Part shown: positions 50,971-59,323 of the stretch, one piece after another
How positions within the stretch are numbered: the stretch's first letter is position 1
Layout of the letters: the number at the start of each line of letters is the position of its first letter
Assembly (NCBI RefSeq): GCF_002236805.1
Contig: NZ_NIQA01000008.1
Location: forward strand, 1 to 64,000
Source of the DNA: Pusillimonas sp. T2
Lineage (GTDB): Bacteria; Pseudomonadota; Gammaproteobacteria; Burkholderiales; Burkholderiaceae_B
Length of the DNA: 64,000 nt
Direction of reading: 5' to 3'
Program-made: the position numbers and the translations under genes
The notes under the pieces: model-generated
Seen by the model: the letters and a program-made list of their open reading frames with translations, nothing else
The model's database searches: none
Told to the model about the DNA's origin: nothing

Positions 50971-52413
50971 TTAGACTTTGAAGGCGTCGATTGCGCGCAA
51001 CCGGGTGGCTTTAAGGTCAACCATCATGTCGACGTAGCCCCGGGCTCGGCGGGCAATTGGCGACGGATCGTGGATTTCGCGCGCGGGCAAGTCGGCCAGT
51101 TCGGGCAACCAATGCCTGATAAACCGACCATCCGGATCGAATTTCTCAGACTGACTCAGTGGATTGAACACCCTAAAGTAAGGCGCAGCATCTGCCCCCG
51201 TCGACGCACTCCATTGCCACCCCCCATTGTTGGAGGCAAAGTCCCCGTCGATTAGATGGCGCATAAAAAAAGCCTCGCCCTGCCGCCAGTCAATCAGCAG
51301 ATTTTTCGTTAGAAACATCGCAACGATCATGCGCAGGCGATTGTGCATCCAGCCAGTAGCCAATAACTGGCGCATCGCGGCATCGATAATAGGCACGCCG
51401 GTACGACCTTGAGCCCAACGATCGAACTCATCGGGCGCCTGACGCCAGGCGACCTTGTCGGTTTCGGGACGCATCGGCTTGCACATGGACAATTGCGGAT
51501 AGGCCTGCATCAGATGCCGGTAAAACTCGCGCCAAAGCAATTCGTTCATCCAGCTCAACGCCCCCCGGACGCCAGAGTCGAGCTCGCCCTGGTTGGCGCG
51601 GGCTGCGGCAACGAAACAGGTTCGGGGAGACAGCAGCCCAGCGGCAAGATAGGGCGATAACTTACTGGCCCCCTCGATGGCTGGATAATCGCGCTGGTCG
51701 TGGTAGACCGACAGGCTCGATTCGACAAACTTCGCCAGGCGGTCGTACGCCGCATCGGCAGACGCCGGCCAAAGCGTTGCCAGACGATCGCGCATTTGGG
51801 TGCTCAAGTCACCGTAACCTGCGCGGTCGATCAACGTTTCGGGCGGCTCGAAGCTCAAAATGGACGCAGGGGCCATCGGCTGACGTCGAGGCGCAGGCAA
51901 AACAACCGGCATGGCGGTTCGCAACCGTTCGCGACATGCCTTGGCAAACGGTGTAAACACGCGATAAGGCGCGCCTGCACCCGTCAGCACCGTACCCGGT
52001 TTAAGCAAAGTGGCATCATCAAAGCCTTCCATGACAATGCCATGCGCCTGCAAAAGACGATAGGTTGCCCGATCGCGCTGGCGTTCATTAACACCAGATT
52101 CGCGATTGCAAAACACATTATGCGCCTGTATTTGTTGACAGAACTCAAGCATCGCCTGCGGGACATCAGCCCATTCTTGAACACATAGCCCCACCAGCGG
52201 GACGTTCAGGTCTGCAAGATCGGCATGCAAGGCCTTTAGCGCACGGCGCCAAAAATCCACTTTCACGGGCGCATCGTCGTGCTTGGCCCATTGCGACGGC
52301 GAAACCACGTAAACACCTACTGTCGGCCCAGCCGACATCGATGCCGTCAACGCTACATGATCAGCCACGCGAAGGTCCGTTCGGAACCAGCACACCGAAA
52401 TATTGTCTGACAT
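50971..52413 (-). CDS. phrB: deoxyribodipyrimidine photolyase PhrB
   Basis: A 480-residue class I CPD photolyase that uses FAD and blue light to split pyrimidine dimers. The N-terminal Rossmann-like domain starts SVCWFRTDLRVADHVAL. The FAD-binding helical domain has SWMNELLWREFYRHLMQAYP, GVPIIDAAMRQLLATGWMHN, RLRMIVAMFLTKNLLIDWRQ, and the conserved DFASNNGGWQWSASTGADAA with PYFRVFNPLSQSEKFDPDG. The length agrees with E. coli PhrB (472). It lies 70 bases upstream of the cytosolic kinase on the same strand. Confidence 0.95.
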   Translation of the reverse strand: MSDNISVCWFRTDLRVADHVALTASMSAGPTVGVYVVSPSQWAKHDDAPVKVDFWRRALKALHADLADLNVPLVGLCVQEWADVPQAMLEFCQQIQAHNVFCNRESGVNERQRDRATYRLLQAHGIVMEGFDDATLLKPGTVLTGAGAPYRVFTPFAKACRERLRTAMPVVLPAPRRQPMAPASILSFEPPETLIDRAGYGDLSTQMRDRLATLWPASADAAYDRLAKFVESSLSVYHDQRDYPAIEGASKLSPYLAAGLLSPRTCFVAAARANQGELDSGVRGALSWMNELLWREFYRHLMQAYPQLSMCKPMRPETDKVAWRQAPDEFDRWAQGRTGVPIIDAAMRQLLATGWMHNRLRMIVAMFLTKNLLIDWRQGEAFFMRHLIDGDFASNNGGWQWSASTGADAAPYFRVFNPLSQSEKFDPDGRFIRHWLPELADLPAREIHDPSPIARRARGYVDMMVDLKATRLRAIDAFKV

Positions 52414-52557
52414 AAAACACCTGCACGTTCACGGCCAAAATCGGCCGCAATCAAATTACCGGGAAGCAACGATAATGCCACGTAACAACCGCCCAGTGCC
52501 GGCCACACAGCAGACAACCGTTACACTAGAGGTTTAGATTTAGATTCAGACATTGTC

Positions 52558-53118
52558 ATGTTTTCCGGGAAGCGACACAAAAAACAGGGCAAGATAACGG
52601 GCGCTCCGGCCCGTCTTGGCGCTGTTATTGCTGCGGTGGCAGCCGCATGGTTTGCCTACTCGCAGAACGGTTCCGCCGGTTCGACCGCAACGCCCGATAC
52701 GCTTGTCTGCACCATCAGCAGCGTTCACGATGGCGACAGCCTGCGAGCCAACTGCCCGGGGCAAAAGAACAGCGTCAAGGTCAGGCTGCACCAAATCGAC
52801 GCCCCCGAACTTGACCAGAAGCACGGTATTGCATCGCGGGACATGCTGCGCAACCTGTGCCGCCGGGGCGAACCCGTTGAGCTGACGGTGACGGGTACCG
52901 ACCAGTACGACCGGATGTTGGCCGATGCCCGCTGCGCGGGTAAAGATGTGGCGACAACCATGGTGTCTGAGGGCGCAGCCTGGGTCTATGCGCAATACGT
53001 GCGCGACAAAACACTGCTCTCGGTTCAGCAACGCGCCCAAACTGCCCGCATCGGGCTCTGGAACGACAGCGCGCCCACCGCGCCCTGGGAGCACCGGCGC
53101 GAACAACGCCACCAGTAA
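52558..53118 (+). CDS. thermonuclease (SNase-like) with N-terminal membrane anchor
   Basis: A 186-residue protein with a basic start and one hydrophobic segment ([15 protein letters not shown], about 20-34), so it is anchored in or secreted across the inner membrane. The SNase fold follows: [21 protein letters not shown] with the catalytic-pocket Arg and Asp, and the later [21 protein letters not shown]. Family members cut DNA and RNA in a calcium-dependent way. It is divergent from phrB. No competence or defence genes are next to it. Confidence 0.85.
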   Translation: MFSGKRHKKQGKITGAPARLGAVIAAVAAAWFAYSQNGSAGSTATPDTLVCTISSVHDGDSLRANCPGQKNSVKVRLHQIDAPELDQKHGIASRDMLRNLCRRGEPVELTVTGTDQYDRMLADARCAGKDVATTMVSEGAAWVYAQYVRDKTLLSVQQRAQTARIGLWNDSAPTAPWEHRREQRHQ

Positions 53119-53197
53119 AACCAGGTTATTACCCCCCTGCCACCCTTTTGCATCACAAACCCGACTTCGCTTCGGCCCACTTACTGAGGTACCACGC

Positions 53198-54220
53198 ATG
53201 ACCGCATATTCAATACTTGACCTGGTTCGCATCCGCGAAAACGGCAATGCAAAAATATCGCTGGACAACGCTCGCGACCTGGCTGCTCAGGCCGAAAACT
53301 GGGGCTATACCCGGTTCTGGATGGCGGAACACCACAATATGCCCGGCATCGCCAGCGCCGCCACCTCAGTGGCTATTTGTCATGTGGCTGCAGGCACCTC
53401 AAAAATTCGTGTCGGTTCGGGCGGCATCATGCTGCCCAATCATTCGCCGTTGGTTGTTGCAGAGCAGTTCGGCACCCTTGACGCTTTGTACCCCGGGCGC
53501 ATTGACCTGGGCCTGGGCCGCGCCCCCGGCACCGACCAACTGACTTTACGCGCATTGCGCCGCCACCCAGGCAGCGCAGACAGCTTCCCACAAGATGTTC
53601 TTGAGCTGCAGGCCCTGCTGGGGCCAATCGAACCAGGCCAGCGCATCCGCGCCATTCCGGGCGCCGACAGCAATGTCCCGCTTTACATTCTGGGCTCCAG
53701 CACGTTTGGGGCGGCACTGGCCGGCCAGTTCGGCCTACCTTATGCGTTTGCCTCTCACTTCGCCCCCGACTACCTTTACACCGCCCTTGAAACCTACCGC
53801 TCCCGTTTTACGCCTTCTGAACAACAGAAGACTCCCTACGCCATAGTCGGCGTCAATATTATTGTGGCCGACACCGACCACGAAGCGCAGCGACTGGCCA
53901 CTACGCAGCAGATGTCGATTACCCACCTGTTGCGAGGCGATCGCGGGCTCAGCAAAGCGCCCATCGACGATATCGACGCGTACTGGAGCATCGAAGAAAA
54001 GCGGCAGGCACAGCGTATGCTGGCTTGCTCAATTATTGGTTCGCCCGACACCGTCCGCGAAGGCATCAAGACATTGCTGTCGCAAACAAAAGCCGACGAG
54101 CTGATCATCGTCTCAGACGTCTACGACCACGAACGCCGGCTTCGTTCCTATCAGCAGATCGCAGAGATCATGACGGCACTAAATGAAACAACACACGCCG
54201 CAGCAGGCCAACCCGCGTAG
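53198..54220 (+). CDS. luciferase-like flavin-dependent oxidoreductase
   Basis: A 340-residue TIM-barrel protein of the bacterial luciferase superfamily (single-component LLM group). Landmarks: [76 protein letters not shown] and a C-terminal [16 protein letters not shown]. The substrate cannot be told. I chose ATG at 53198, giving the natural family start; upstream in-frame codons belong to the nuclease region. Only two bases separate it from the next gene. Confidence 0.87.
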   Translation: MTAYSILDLVRIRENGNAKISLDNARDLAAQAENWGYTRFWMAEHHNMPGIASAATSVAICHVAAGTSKIRVGSGGIMLPNHSPLVVAEQFGTLDALYPGRIDLGLGRAPGTDQLTLRALRRHPGSADSFPQDVLELQALLGPIEPGQRIRAIPGADSNVPLYILGSSTFGAALAGQFGLPYAFASHFAPDYLYTALETYRSRFTPSEQQKTPYAIVGVNIIVADTDHEAQRLATTQQMSITHLLRGDRGLSKAPIDDIDAYWSIEEKRQAQRMLACSIIGSPDTVREGIKTLLSQTKADELIIVSDVYDHERRLRSYQQIAEIMTALNETTHAAAGQPA

Positions 54221-54222
54221 TC

Positions 54223-54462
54223 ATGAGCCCGGAAGACCTTGAAAAGCTGGTGAGTTGGACAATGCCCTTTGGCAAATACAAAGGGCGGATATTGGCCGAC
54301 TTGCCCGGTCACTACCTGAACTGGTTTGCGCGCGCCGGTTTCCCCCCCGGAGAAATCGGGCGGCTGTTGGCCTTATTACAAGAAATGGACCACAACGGGC
54401 TCAAACCCCTGCTGAACCCGCTACGCTCACGCCAGCAAGCCAAGCCTTCGCCCGGGTCTTAA
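54223..54462 (+). CDS. DUF3820-family small protein
   Basis: A 79-residue protein with the DUF3820 core (WTMPFGKYKGRILADLPGHY then LNWFARAGFPPGEIGRLLAL), a family also called putative quorum-sensing-regulated virulence factor. The conserved FGKYKG and the W-F pair are present; molecular function is unknown. It starts two bases after the luciferase-like gene, so the two are co-transcribed and probably coupled in translation. Confidence 0.85.
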   Translation: MSPEDLEKLVSWTMPFGKYKGRILADLPGHYLNWFARAGFPPGEIGRLLALLQEMDHNGLKPLLNPLRSRQQAKPSPGS

Positions 54463-54506
54463 AAAAGAAGCTGCCAGGCGCACGCATTGTCTCTGCGCCT
54501 GACAGC
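54461..54506 (-). terminator. terminator of the liv operon
   Basis: On the minus strand, a stem GCTGTCAGGCGCA pairs with TGCGCCTGGCAGC (one mismatch) around an 11-base loop and is followed by TTCTTTTTT. It lies 24 bases after the livF stop and touches the stop codon of DUF3820 on the other strand. Confidence 0.85.
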
Positions 54507-54530
54507 CTCACCCCTAAAAACCGATAACGA

Positions 54531-55256
54531 TCAAAGCCCCAGATACGCCTGTCGGACACGGTCGTCTTGAAGCAATGCCTCGCCTGCACCCTCAAGCACC
54601 ATGGCCCCCGTTTCAAGGACATAAGCCCGATCACACAATTCGAGCGACTCGACAACATTCTGCTCAACCAGCAGCACACTCAGGCCGTTCGCATGCAGAC
54701 TGCGAACCACATCAAACATCTCTTCGGTCAGCAACGGAGACAGCCCCAACGAGGGCTCATCGAACATAACCAGCATGGGGTTGGCCATAAGCGCACGTCC
54801 GATAGCCAGCATCTGCTGCTCGCCACCCGACAACGTACCTGCCTTTTGCGTCTTGCGTTCTGCCAGTCGTGGAAACGTGTTGTAAACACGATCGATATTG
54901 TTTTGGCGGTCGGCGCGCGAACGACGCAATGTCGCCCCTAAGCGCAGGTTCTCTTCAACGCTCAAGCTCGGAAAAATCTGACGCCCTTCGGGTACCTGTG
55001 CAATACCGAGCTCGCACACCTGCGTACTGTCGAGCCCGAGAATAGGCCGACCTTCGAAATCGACCTGCCCGCCCGTTGCTGGAATCATCCCCGCAATCGC
55101 CCGGATCAAGGTTGTTTTACCCGCCCCGTTTGCCCCGACGATAGAAACGATTTCGCCCCGGTTAATATGAAAACTGACGCCTGCCAGAGCCTCGGCCTCG
55201 CCGTAACTGACGCGCAAATCGCGAATATCCAGCAGGGGTGCCATGTTAGTGGCCAT
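54531..55256 (-). CDS. livF: branched-chain amino acid-type ABC transporter ATPase LivF
   Basis: A 241-residue ABC ATPase. Walker A GANGAGKT, signature LSGGEQQMLAIGRALM, Walker B LVMFDEPSLGLSP. The pattern (IPEGR/VPEGRQIFPSLSVEENL) is typical of LivF. I chose ATG at 55256, which has GGGAG six bases upstream and overlaps livG by 11 bases; an ATG just after the livG stop is the alternative. It is the last gene of the operon. The transported substrate may be an amino acid, a urea-like or other small molecule. Confidence 0.9.
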   Translation of the reverse strand: MATNMAPLLDIRDLRVSYGEAEALAGVSFHINRGEIVSIVGANGAGKTTLIRAIAGMIPATGGQVDFEGRPILGLDSTQVCELGIAQVPEGRQIFPSLSVEENLRLGATLRRSRADRQNNIDRVYNTFPRLAERKTQKAGTLSGGEQQMLAIGRALMANPMLVMFDEPSLGLSPLLTEEMFDVVRSLHANGLSVLLVEQNVVESLELCDRAYVLETGAMVLEGAGEALLQDDRVRQAYLGL

Positions 55257-55980
55257 GCTTTGCTCCCTTCCCCAAATAACTTTCAATGACGCGCGGATCT
55301 TGCGTAACGGCGTCAGGCGTGCCCTGCGTGATCAGTTCGCCGTGATGCAGCACAGCCACATGGTCTGCGATCGACATCAAAATACGCATGACATGTTCAA
55401 CCAGCACAATCGTCAGCCCTTCTTGGTTCAGGGCACGTAAGACAGCGATAATTTCGTCGGCCTCTGTCGGTCGCAACCCAGCCATGACCTCGTCAAGCAG
55501 CAAGAGGCGTGGCCGAGTTGCCAATGCCTTGGCCAACTCAAGCATTTTTCGGTCGGGCAACGTTAAATGCATGGCCTTGATGTCTTTCTTAGGCCCCAGC
55601 CCCACTTTGTCGAGCGTTGCTGCGGCAAGGTCGCGAGCCTGGCCCATGGTAGGCGTGCGCAACAACGCGCCAACCATGGCGTTTTCGAGTACGGTCATGT
55701 CTTGCAATGGCCGCACTACCTGGAACGTCCGTGCCACACCCAAGGCGCAAATATCTTCCGGATCAAGTCCGGTAAGACGCCGCCCATCAAAAAAGACTTC
55801 GCCCTCGGTAGGCGCTACCGCGCCGGCAATCATTTGAAAACACGTCGTCTTTCCGGCCCCGTTGGGGCCAATCAGCCCCATGATGCTACCGTGGGGAACG
55901 TCGAAACTGACATGGCTGACTGCTGTCAAGCCGGCATAGCGCTTAGTGATATCTTTAACCTGAAGCAATGCTTGTGTCAT
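55246..55980 (-). CDS. livG: branched-chain amino acid-type ABC transporter ATPase LivG
   Basis: A 244-residue ABC ATPase with Walker A GPNGAGKT, the LivG-type helical insert region (VARTFQVVRPLQDMTVLENA), a degenerate signature (LTLPDRKMLELAKALATR) and Walker B LLLDEVMAGLRP. The signature lacks the canonical LSGG but keeps the ELAKAL helix as often seen in LivG. It overlaps livM (ATGA) and livF. Confidence 0.9.
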   Translation of the reverse strand: MTQALLQVKDITKRYAGLTAVSHVSFDVPHGSIMGLIGPNGAGKTTCFQMIAGAVAPTEGEVFFDGRRLTGLDPEDICALGVARTFQVVRPLQDMTVLENAMVGALLRTPTMGQARDLAAATLDKVGLGPKKDIKAMHLTLPDRKMLELAKALATRPRLLLLDEVMAGLRPTEADEIIAVLRALNQEGLTIVLVEHVMRILMSIADHVAVLHHGELITQGTPDAVTQDPRVIESYLGKGAKHGH

Positions 55981-56996
55981 GACTCAACCTTCTTCAATAC
56001 CTGTGCCTCGTCATGACGACGCTTGTAGCAACGTTCGATGCGGCGAGCAATCGGTGGCCAGATCCCGTCGGGCAAAAAGATGATGACCGCCAGAATCAAC
56101 ACCCCATAAATCAGAATATTGAGCCCGAACACGCCCATGGACTGAGCCGCATGGTTGGAAAATTCGTTAATGGGAATGACGAAAAAAGCACCGACGATAG
56201 GCCCGAACAACGTCCCAATGCCGCCAATGATGGGCGCAATAATGACCTCGATCGAAAACCGCATGCCCATGATGGTGTCTGGAAACAGGCTACCGCTAAG
56301 CAAGGCGTAAAACGAACCGCCCACGCTGGTCATGGCGGCACTGATCATGACGGCCAGAATTTTCAGGCTGAAGGCCTTGACCCCTATCGCGCGCGCCGCG
56401 TCCTCGTCTTCGCGGATGGCGCGCCAAAAGTACCCCAGGCGGGAGCGTGCCAATAACGCACAGGCCAGAAACGCCAGGCCGGTCAAAACCAAAAAGCAAA
56501 AATAGAAAAACGTTGTACCGCCACGCAGATTAAGCAATGGGTTAGTTTCTTCGGGTACAGACAAAAAGTAACCCGCTGAGCCCCCGACAAAAGACCAGTT
56601 CTCGAATGTCAGGCGCCCTAGTTCGGCAAAGGCAATGGTCAGCAAAGTGAAATAAATGCCCTTGACCGCAAAACGAAACCCTAACCAAGCGATGCAAGCC
56701 CCGACAACAGCGCTGATGCACGCGCCGATGACGATACCAACCCACGGCGACAAGCCAAATGAACCCACCGAAATAGCGCATACGTAGGCCCCCAGGCCAA
56801 TGTACAGGCCATGCCCCAGCGACAATTGCCCCACATACCCCATCATCAGGTTCCAGGCCTGGCCGAAAAAGGCAAACATCATGACCAACGTCAGTACCGC
56901 AATCAAAGAGTCGGACGTGAACGACGGCAGCAAAGCCATGATCACAAAAAAGGCAATGGACAAAGATGTCCAAAGCTTCACCGTTTCTTTATTCAT
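55977..56996 (-). CDS. livM: ABC transporter permease LivM
   Basis: A 339-residue integral membrane permease with about nine to ten hydrophobic helices. The LivM signature is in GYVGQLSLGHGLYIGLGAYV, and the coupling region includes RSRLGYFWRAIREDEDAARA with AIGVKAFSLKILAVMISAAM. It pairs with LivH, which it overlaps by four bases (ATGA). Confidence 0.92.
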   Translation of the reverse strand: MNKETVKLWTSLSIAFFVIMALLPSFTSDSLIAVLTLVMMFAFFGQAWNLMMGYVGQLSLGHGLYIGLGAYVCAISVGSFGLSPWVGIVIGACISAVVGACIAWLGFRFAVKGIYFTLLTIAFAELGRLTFENWSFVGGSAGYFLSVPEETNPLLNLRGGTTFFYFCFLVLTGLAFLACALLARSRLGYFWRAIREDEDAARAIGVKAFSLKILAVMISAAMTSVGGSFYALLSGSLFPDTIMGMRFSIEVIIAPIIGGIGTLFGPIVGAFFVIPINEFSNHAAQSMGVFGLNILIYGVLILAVIIFLPDGIWPPIARRIERCYKRRHDEAQVLKKVES

Positions 56997-57862
56997 CGTT
57001 GCTTCTCCCCGAACAGCCCCTGAGGACGCAGCAACAGGACCAGAATCATCAGCCCGTAAGAAATCATTGATTTCATGGCTGGGTTGATCAGCAGTGCGGC
57101 CAGGCTTTCGGAAACGCCGATCAAAATACCGCCGACCAGTGCGCCCATGAGGCTGCCCAAACCGCCCACAATAACGATAATGAACGCCAAAAGCGTGAGC
57201 TCGCCCGCCAGATAGGGCTGGGTATCGAATACCGGCGAAATCAGCGTCCCCGCAACCCCGGCACAGGCCACGCCAATGCCGGCAGTAACCGCATACAAAC
57301 GATTGACACGCAAACCAATAGCGGCCGCACCCACCTGGTTATCAGCCGCAGCCCTGATGGAAGCCCCGGTGGTCGAATAGCGCAAAAACACCAGCAGCAG
57401 CACAATCATGACCAAGGCTACCGCTGCGCCGTACACTCGGACCGCATCCAGACGTAAGCCGGCAAATTTGTACGTATCAAAACTGGAAGGGTCGGCAATA
57501 GAGCGGGCGTCGGGGCCAAACACCAGCATATGAACGCCGGTGATGACAAGGGCCAACCCGATAAACAAAATGAACTGCGCATGGTGCGGGCGACGGATGA
57601 AGCGATTAACCAGCCCGGCCTGCAACACATAGCCAAAACAAAACATGACCACCGCTGAAATGGGCACTGCCATCACCGGCGTAATATCCAGCACCGACCA
57701 AATCAGGTAGCCCAGATACATGCCCAGCACCACCAGTTCCCCGTGAGCAAAATTCACGACACGCATCACGCCGAACATGATCGTCAGCCCTAATGCGATG
57801 AGCGCATAGATAATGCCGATGAGAACGCCGCCTGCAACCACATTGGCGTATAAAGAAAGCAT
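56993..57862 (-). CDS. livH: ABC transporter permease LivH
   Basis: A 289-residue integral membrane permease with about eight helices. The start MLSLYANVVAGGVLIGIIYA and ALGLTIMFGVMRVVNFAHGE are diagnostic of LivH; the coupling helix is near RYSTTGASIRAAADNQVGAA. It forms the membrane pore with LivM. It lies 91 bases downstream of the binding-protein gene, behind a strong hairpin. Confidence 0.92.
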   Translation of the reverse strand: MLSLYANVVAGGVLIGIIYALIALGLTIMFGVMRVVNFAHGELVVLGMYLGYLIWSVLDITPVMAVPISAVVMFCFGYVLQAGLVNRFIRRPHHAQFILFIGLALVITGVHMLVFGPDARSIADPSSFDTYKFAGLRLDAVRVYGAAVALVMIVLLLVFLRYSTTGASIRAAADNQVGAAAIGLRVNRLYAVTAGIGVACAGVAGTLISPVFDTQPYLAGELTLLAFIIVIVGGLGSLMGALVGGILIGVSESLAALLINPAMKSMISYGLMILVLLLRPQGLFGEKQR

Positions 57863-57903
57863 AAAAAAACCTTAAGGATTGATCATCAAACCCATAGTCA
57901 CGA

Positions 57904-57930
57904 CGGGCCCGGGGTATTAGGCCGGGCCCG
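57904..57930 (-). promoter_or_regulatory. intercistronic hairpin between binding-protein and permease genes
   Basis: Perfect nine-pair GC stem CGGGCCCGG/CCGGGCCCG with a nine-base loop, 24 bases after the binding-protein stop on the minus strand. No T-run follows, so partial termination or protection of the 5' message is more likely than full termination. Confidence 0.65.
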
Positions 57931-57953
57931 CCATGCGAACCGTACCGACCCGA

Positions 57954-59174
57954 TCAACGATCGTCGAAGGGGCGCATCGGGTAAATCGGCTCGGCAACCG
58001 CCAGGTCTTTAGGCCCGACCACTGTTGGTGTGCCCCGCTTGTTTTGCAACAGGGCCACACCAATATTCGGGTTCTGACCCTTTTCGTTGAACTGGATGGG
58101 GCCGCCGAACATGACGTGATCGGTGATATTGGTGGCTTTTAGCGCCGCATGAATGGCCGCGGGATCGCTTGACTTGGCGCGGCTTAACGCATTGGCCACG
58201 ATTTCAACCGCCTCGTACGAGAACCCGACATTCAGCTCGAACCGACTGCCCTTGACCTGACGCTCAAACCGCTCGGCCAGCGCGACAGCACGAGGATTCT
58301 TGACGTTCAACCAAGGCACACACACCATGTAATCGTCACCATACTTGCCCAGCGCGTCGGTAAACGATTTCTCGTAAGGCCCTGGGCTGCCCGGACCAAT
58401 AATGGCCATGGGGTTGTAATCTTGCTTGACCATTTCGCGCACAATCATGATGGCGTCGTTGACACGGGTGATAGGCAACAACAGCTCAGCGCCAGTGGCC
58501 TTGGCCTTGGCCACCTCGACCGACAGGTCTTTGGCCCGAACGTCGTAGCCGATGGTGTCCAGAATTTCAATCGGCATGTTCGTACGTGCCCATTCGGCCT
58601 GCATGGCTTTAAGTGCCGACTGGCCAAAGGTGTCGTTGACGTACAAAACCACCGCATTCTTGGGCGGCTTGCCGGTCGACGCGGTCAGCTCGCGGATACG
58701 CTCGACCGCATTGGAAACCAGCTGTGTAGCCGGGGTGAAATTACGGAAAATCTGGGTGAAGCCTTGCTCGGTAATTTGAGGAGCAGAGGCCACATTGATG
58801 ACCAGCGGCACTTTAGCTGCTTCAACAGCCTGCGCGGCCGAAATCGTGGCGGCCGCATCCCAGGCTCCAATCAGCACGGTGCATCCGTCACGAATCAGCT
58901 TCTCGGCCGCCACACGGCCGTTTTCAGGCTTTGACTCGGTGTCGGCATAAATAAACTCCATCGGCGGGCCGTTACGCTCTTTATTAATTTGGTCGCCGAA
59001 TTCAACGCCACGACGCGATGCCTGCCCCGGAAACGCATATACGCCGCTGGTAGGCAAAATGACCCCAACTTTGGTCGGGGCGTTTGCCCAACTGAACCGC
59101 ATGGGCATAGCACCCAAACCAACCGCAACACCGGCCGACTTGATCAAGGACCGGCGTGAAATTTTCATGTTCAT
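57954..59174 (-). CDS. periplasmic amino acid/amide-binding protein of the LIV-type transporter
   Basis: A 406-residue type I periplasmic binding protein of the HAAT/LIV family. The N-terminus carries a twin-arginine-like signal peptide (SRRSLIKSAGVAVGLGAMPM, cleavage probable near ANA), which would export the folded protein. The mature part has VGVILPTSGVYAFPGQASRR, VLIGAWDAAATISAAQAVEA and VVLYVNDTFGQSALKAM. The start ATG at 59174 follows GGGAG by six bases. Its ligand is not recognisable. It is the first gene of the ABC operon. Confidence 0.9.
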   Translation of the reverse strand: MNMKISRRSLIKSAGVAVGLGAMPMRFSWANAPTKVGVILPTSGVYAFPGQASRRGVEFGDQINKERNGPPMEFIYADTESKPENGRVAAEKLIRDGCTVLIGAWDAAATISAAQAVEAAKVPLVINVASAPQITEQGFTQIFRNFTPATQLVSNAVERIRELTASTGKPPKNAVVLYVNDTFGQSALKAMQAEWARTNMPIEILDTIGYDVRAKDLSVEVAKAKATGAELLLPITRVNDAIMIVREMVKQDYNPMAIIGPGSPGPYEKSFTDALGKYGDDYMVCVPWLNVKNPRAVALAERFERQVKGSRFELNVGFSYEAVEIVANALSRAKSSDPAAIHAALKATNITDHVMFGGPIQFNEKGQNPNIGVALLQNKRGTPTVVGPKDLAVAEPIYPMRPFDDR

Positions 59175-59216
59175 ACATTGCTCCCGTGGTGGATAAATTT
59201 GAACCGCTAAAATTTT

Positions 59217-59230
59217 GTTGATAGATCAAC
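59217..59230. promoter_or_regulatory. palindromic operator-like site 1
   Basis: GTTGAT-AG-ATCAAC, six-base arms with a two-base centre, 43 bases upstream of the binding-protein start. It shares the sequence GATCAACT with site 2 (59286-59303). Confidence 0.45.
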
Positions 59231-59285
59231 TTGTTTTATAAGTGAAACGGCAATTTAATTATGGAATTGTGGGATGATATTATCC

Positions 59286-59303
59286 GAGTTGCCTGATCAA
59301 CTC
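59286..59303. promoter_or_regulatory. palindromic operator-like site 2
   Basis: GAGTTG-CCTGAT-CAACTC, six-base arms with a six-base centre, 20 bases before the efflux pump start codon. GATCAACT is in common with site 1. The position fits a repressor site for the pump gene. Confidence 0.45.
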
Positions 59304-59323
59304 TACCGGGGGAAACCCTAGAA

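Noticed and set aside
55540-55610. LivG signature lacks LSGG, suggesting an inactive ATPase
   Set aside because: Degenerate signatures (LTLPDRK followed by ELAKAL) are common in functional LivG proteins, and the Walker motifs are intact.
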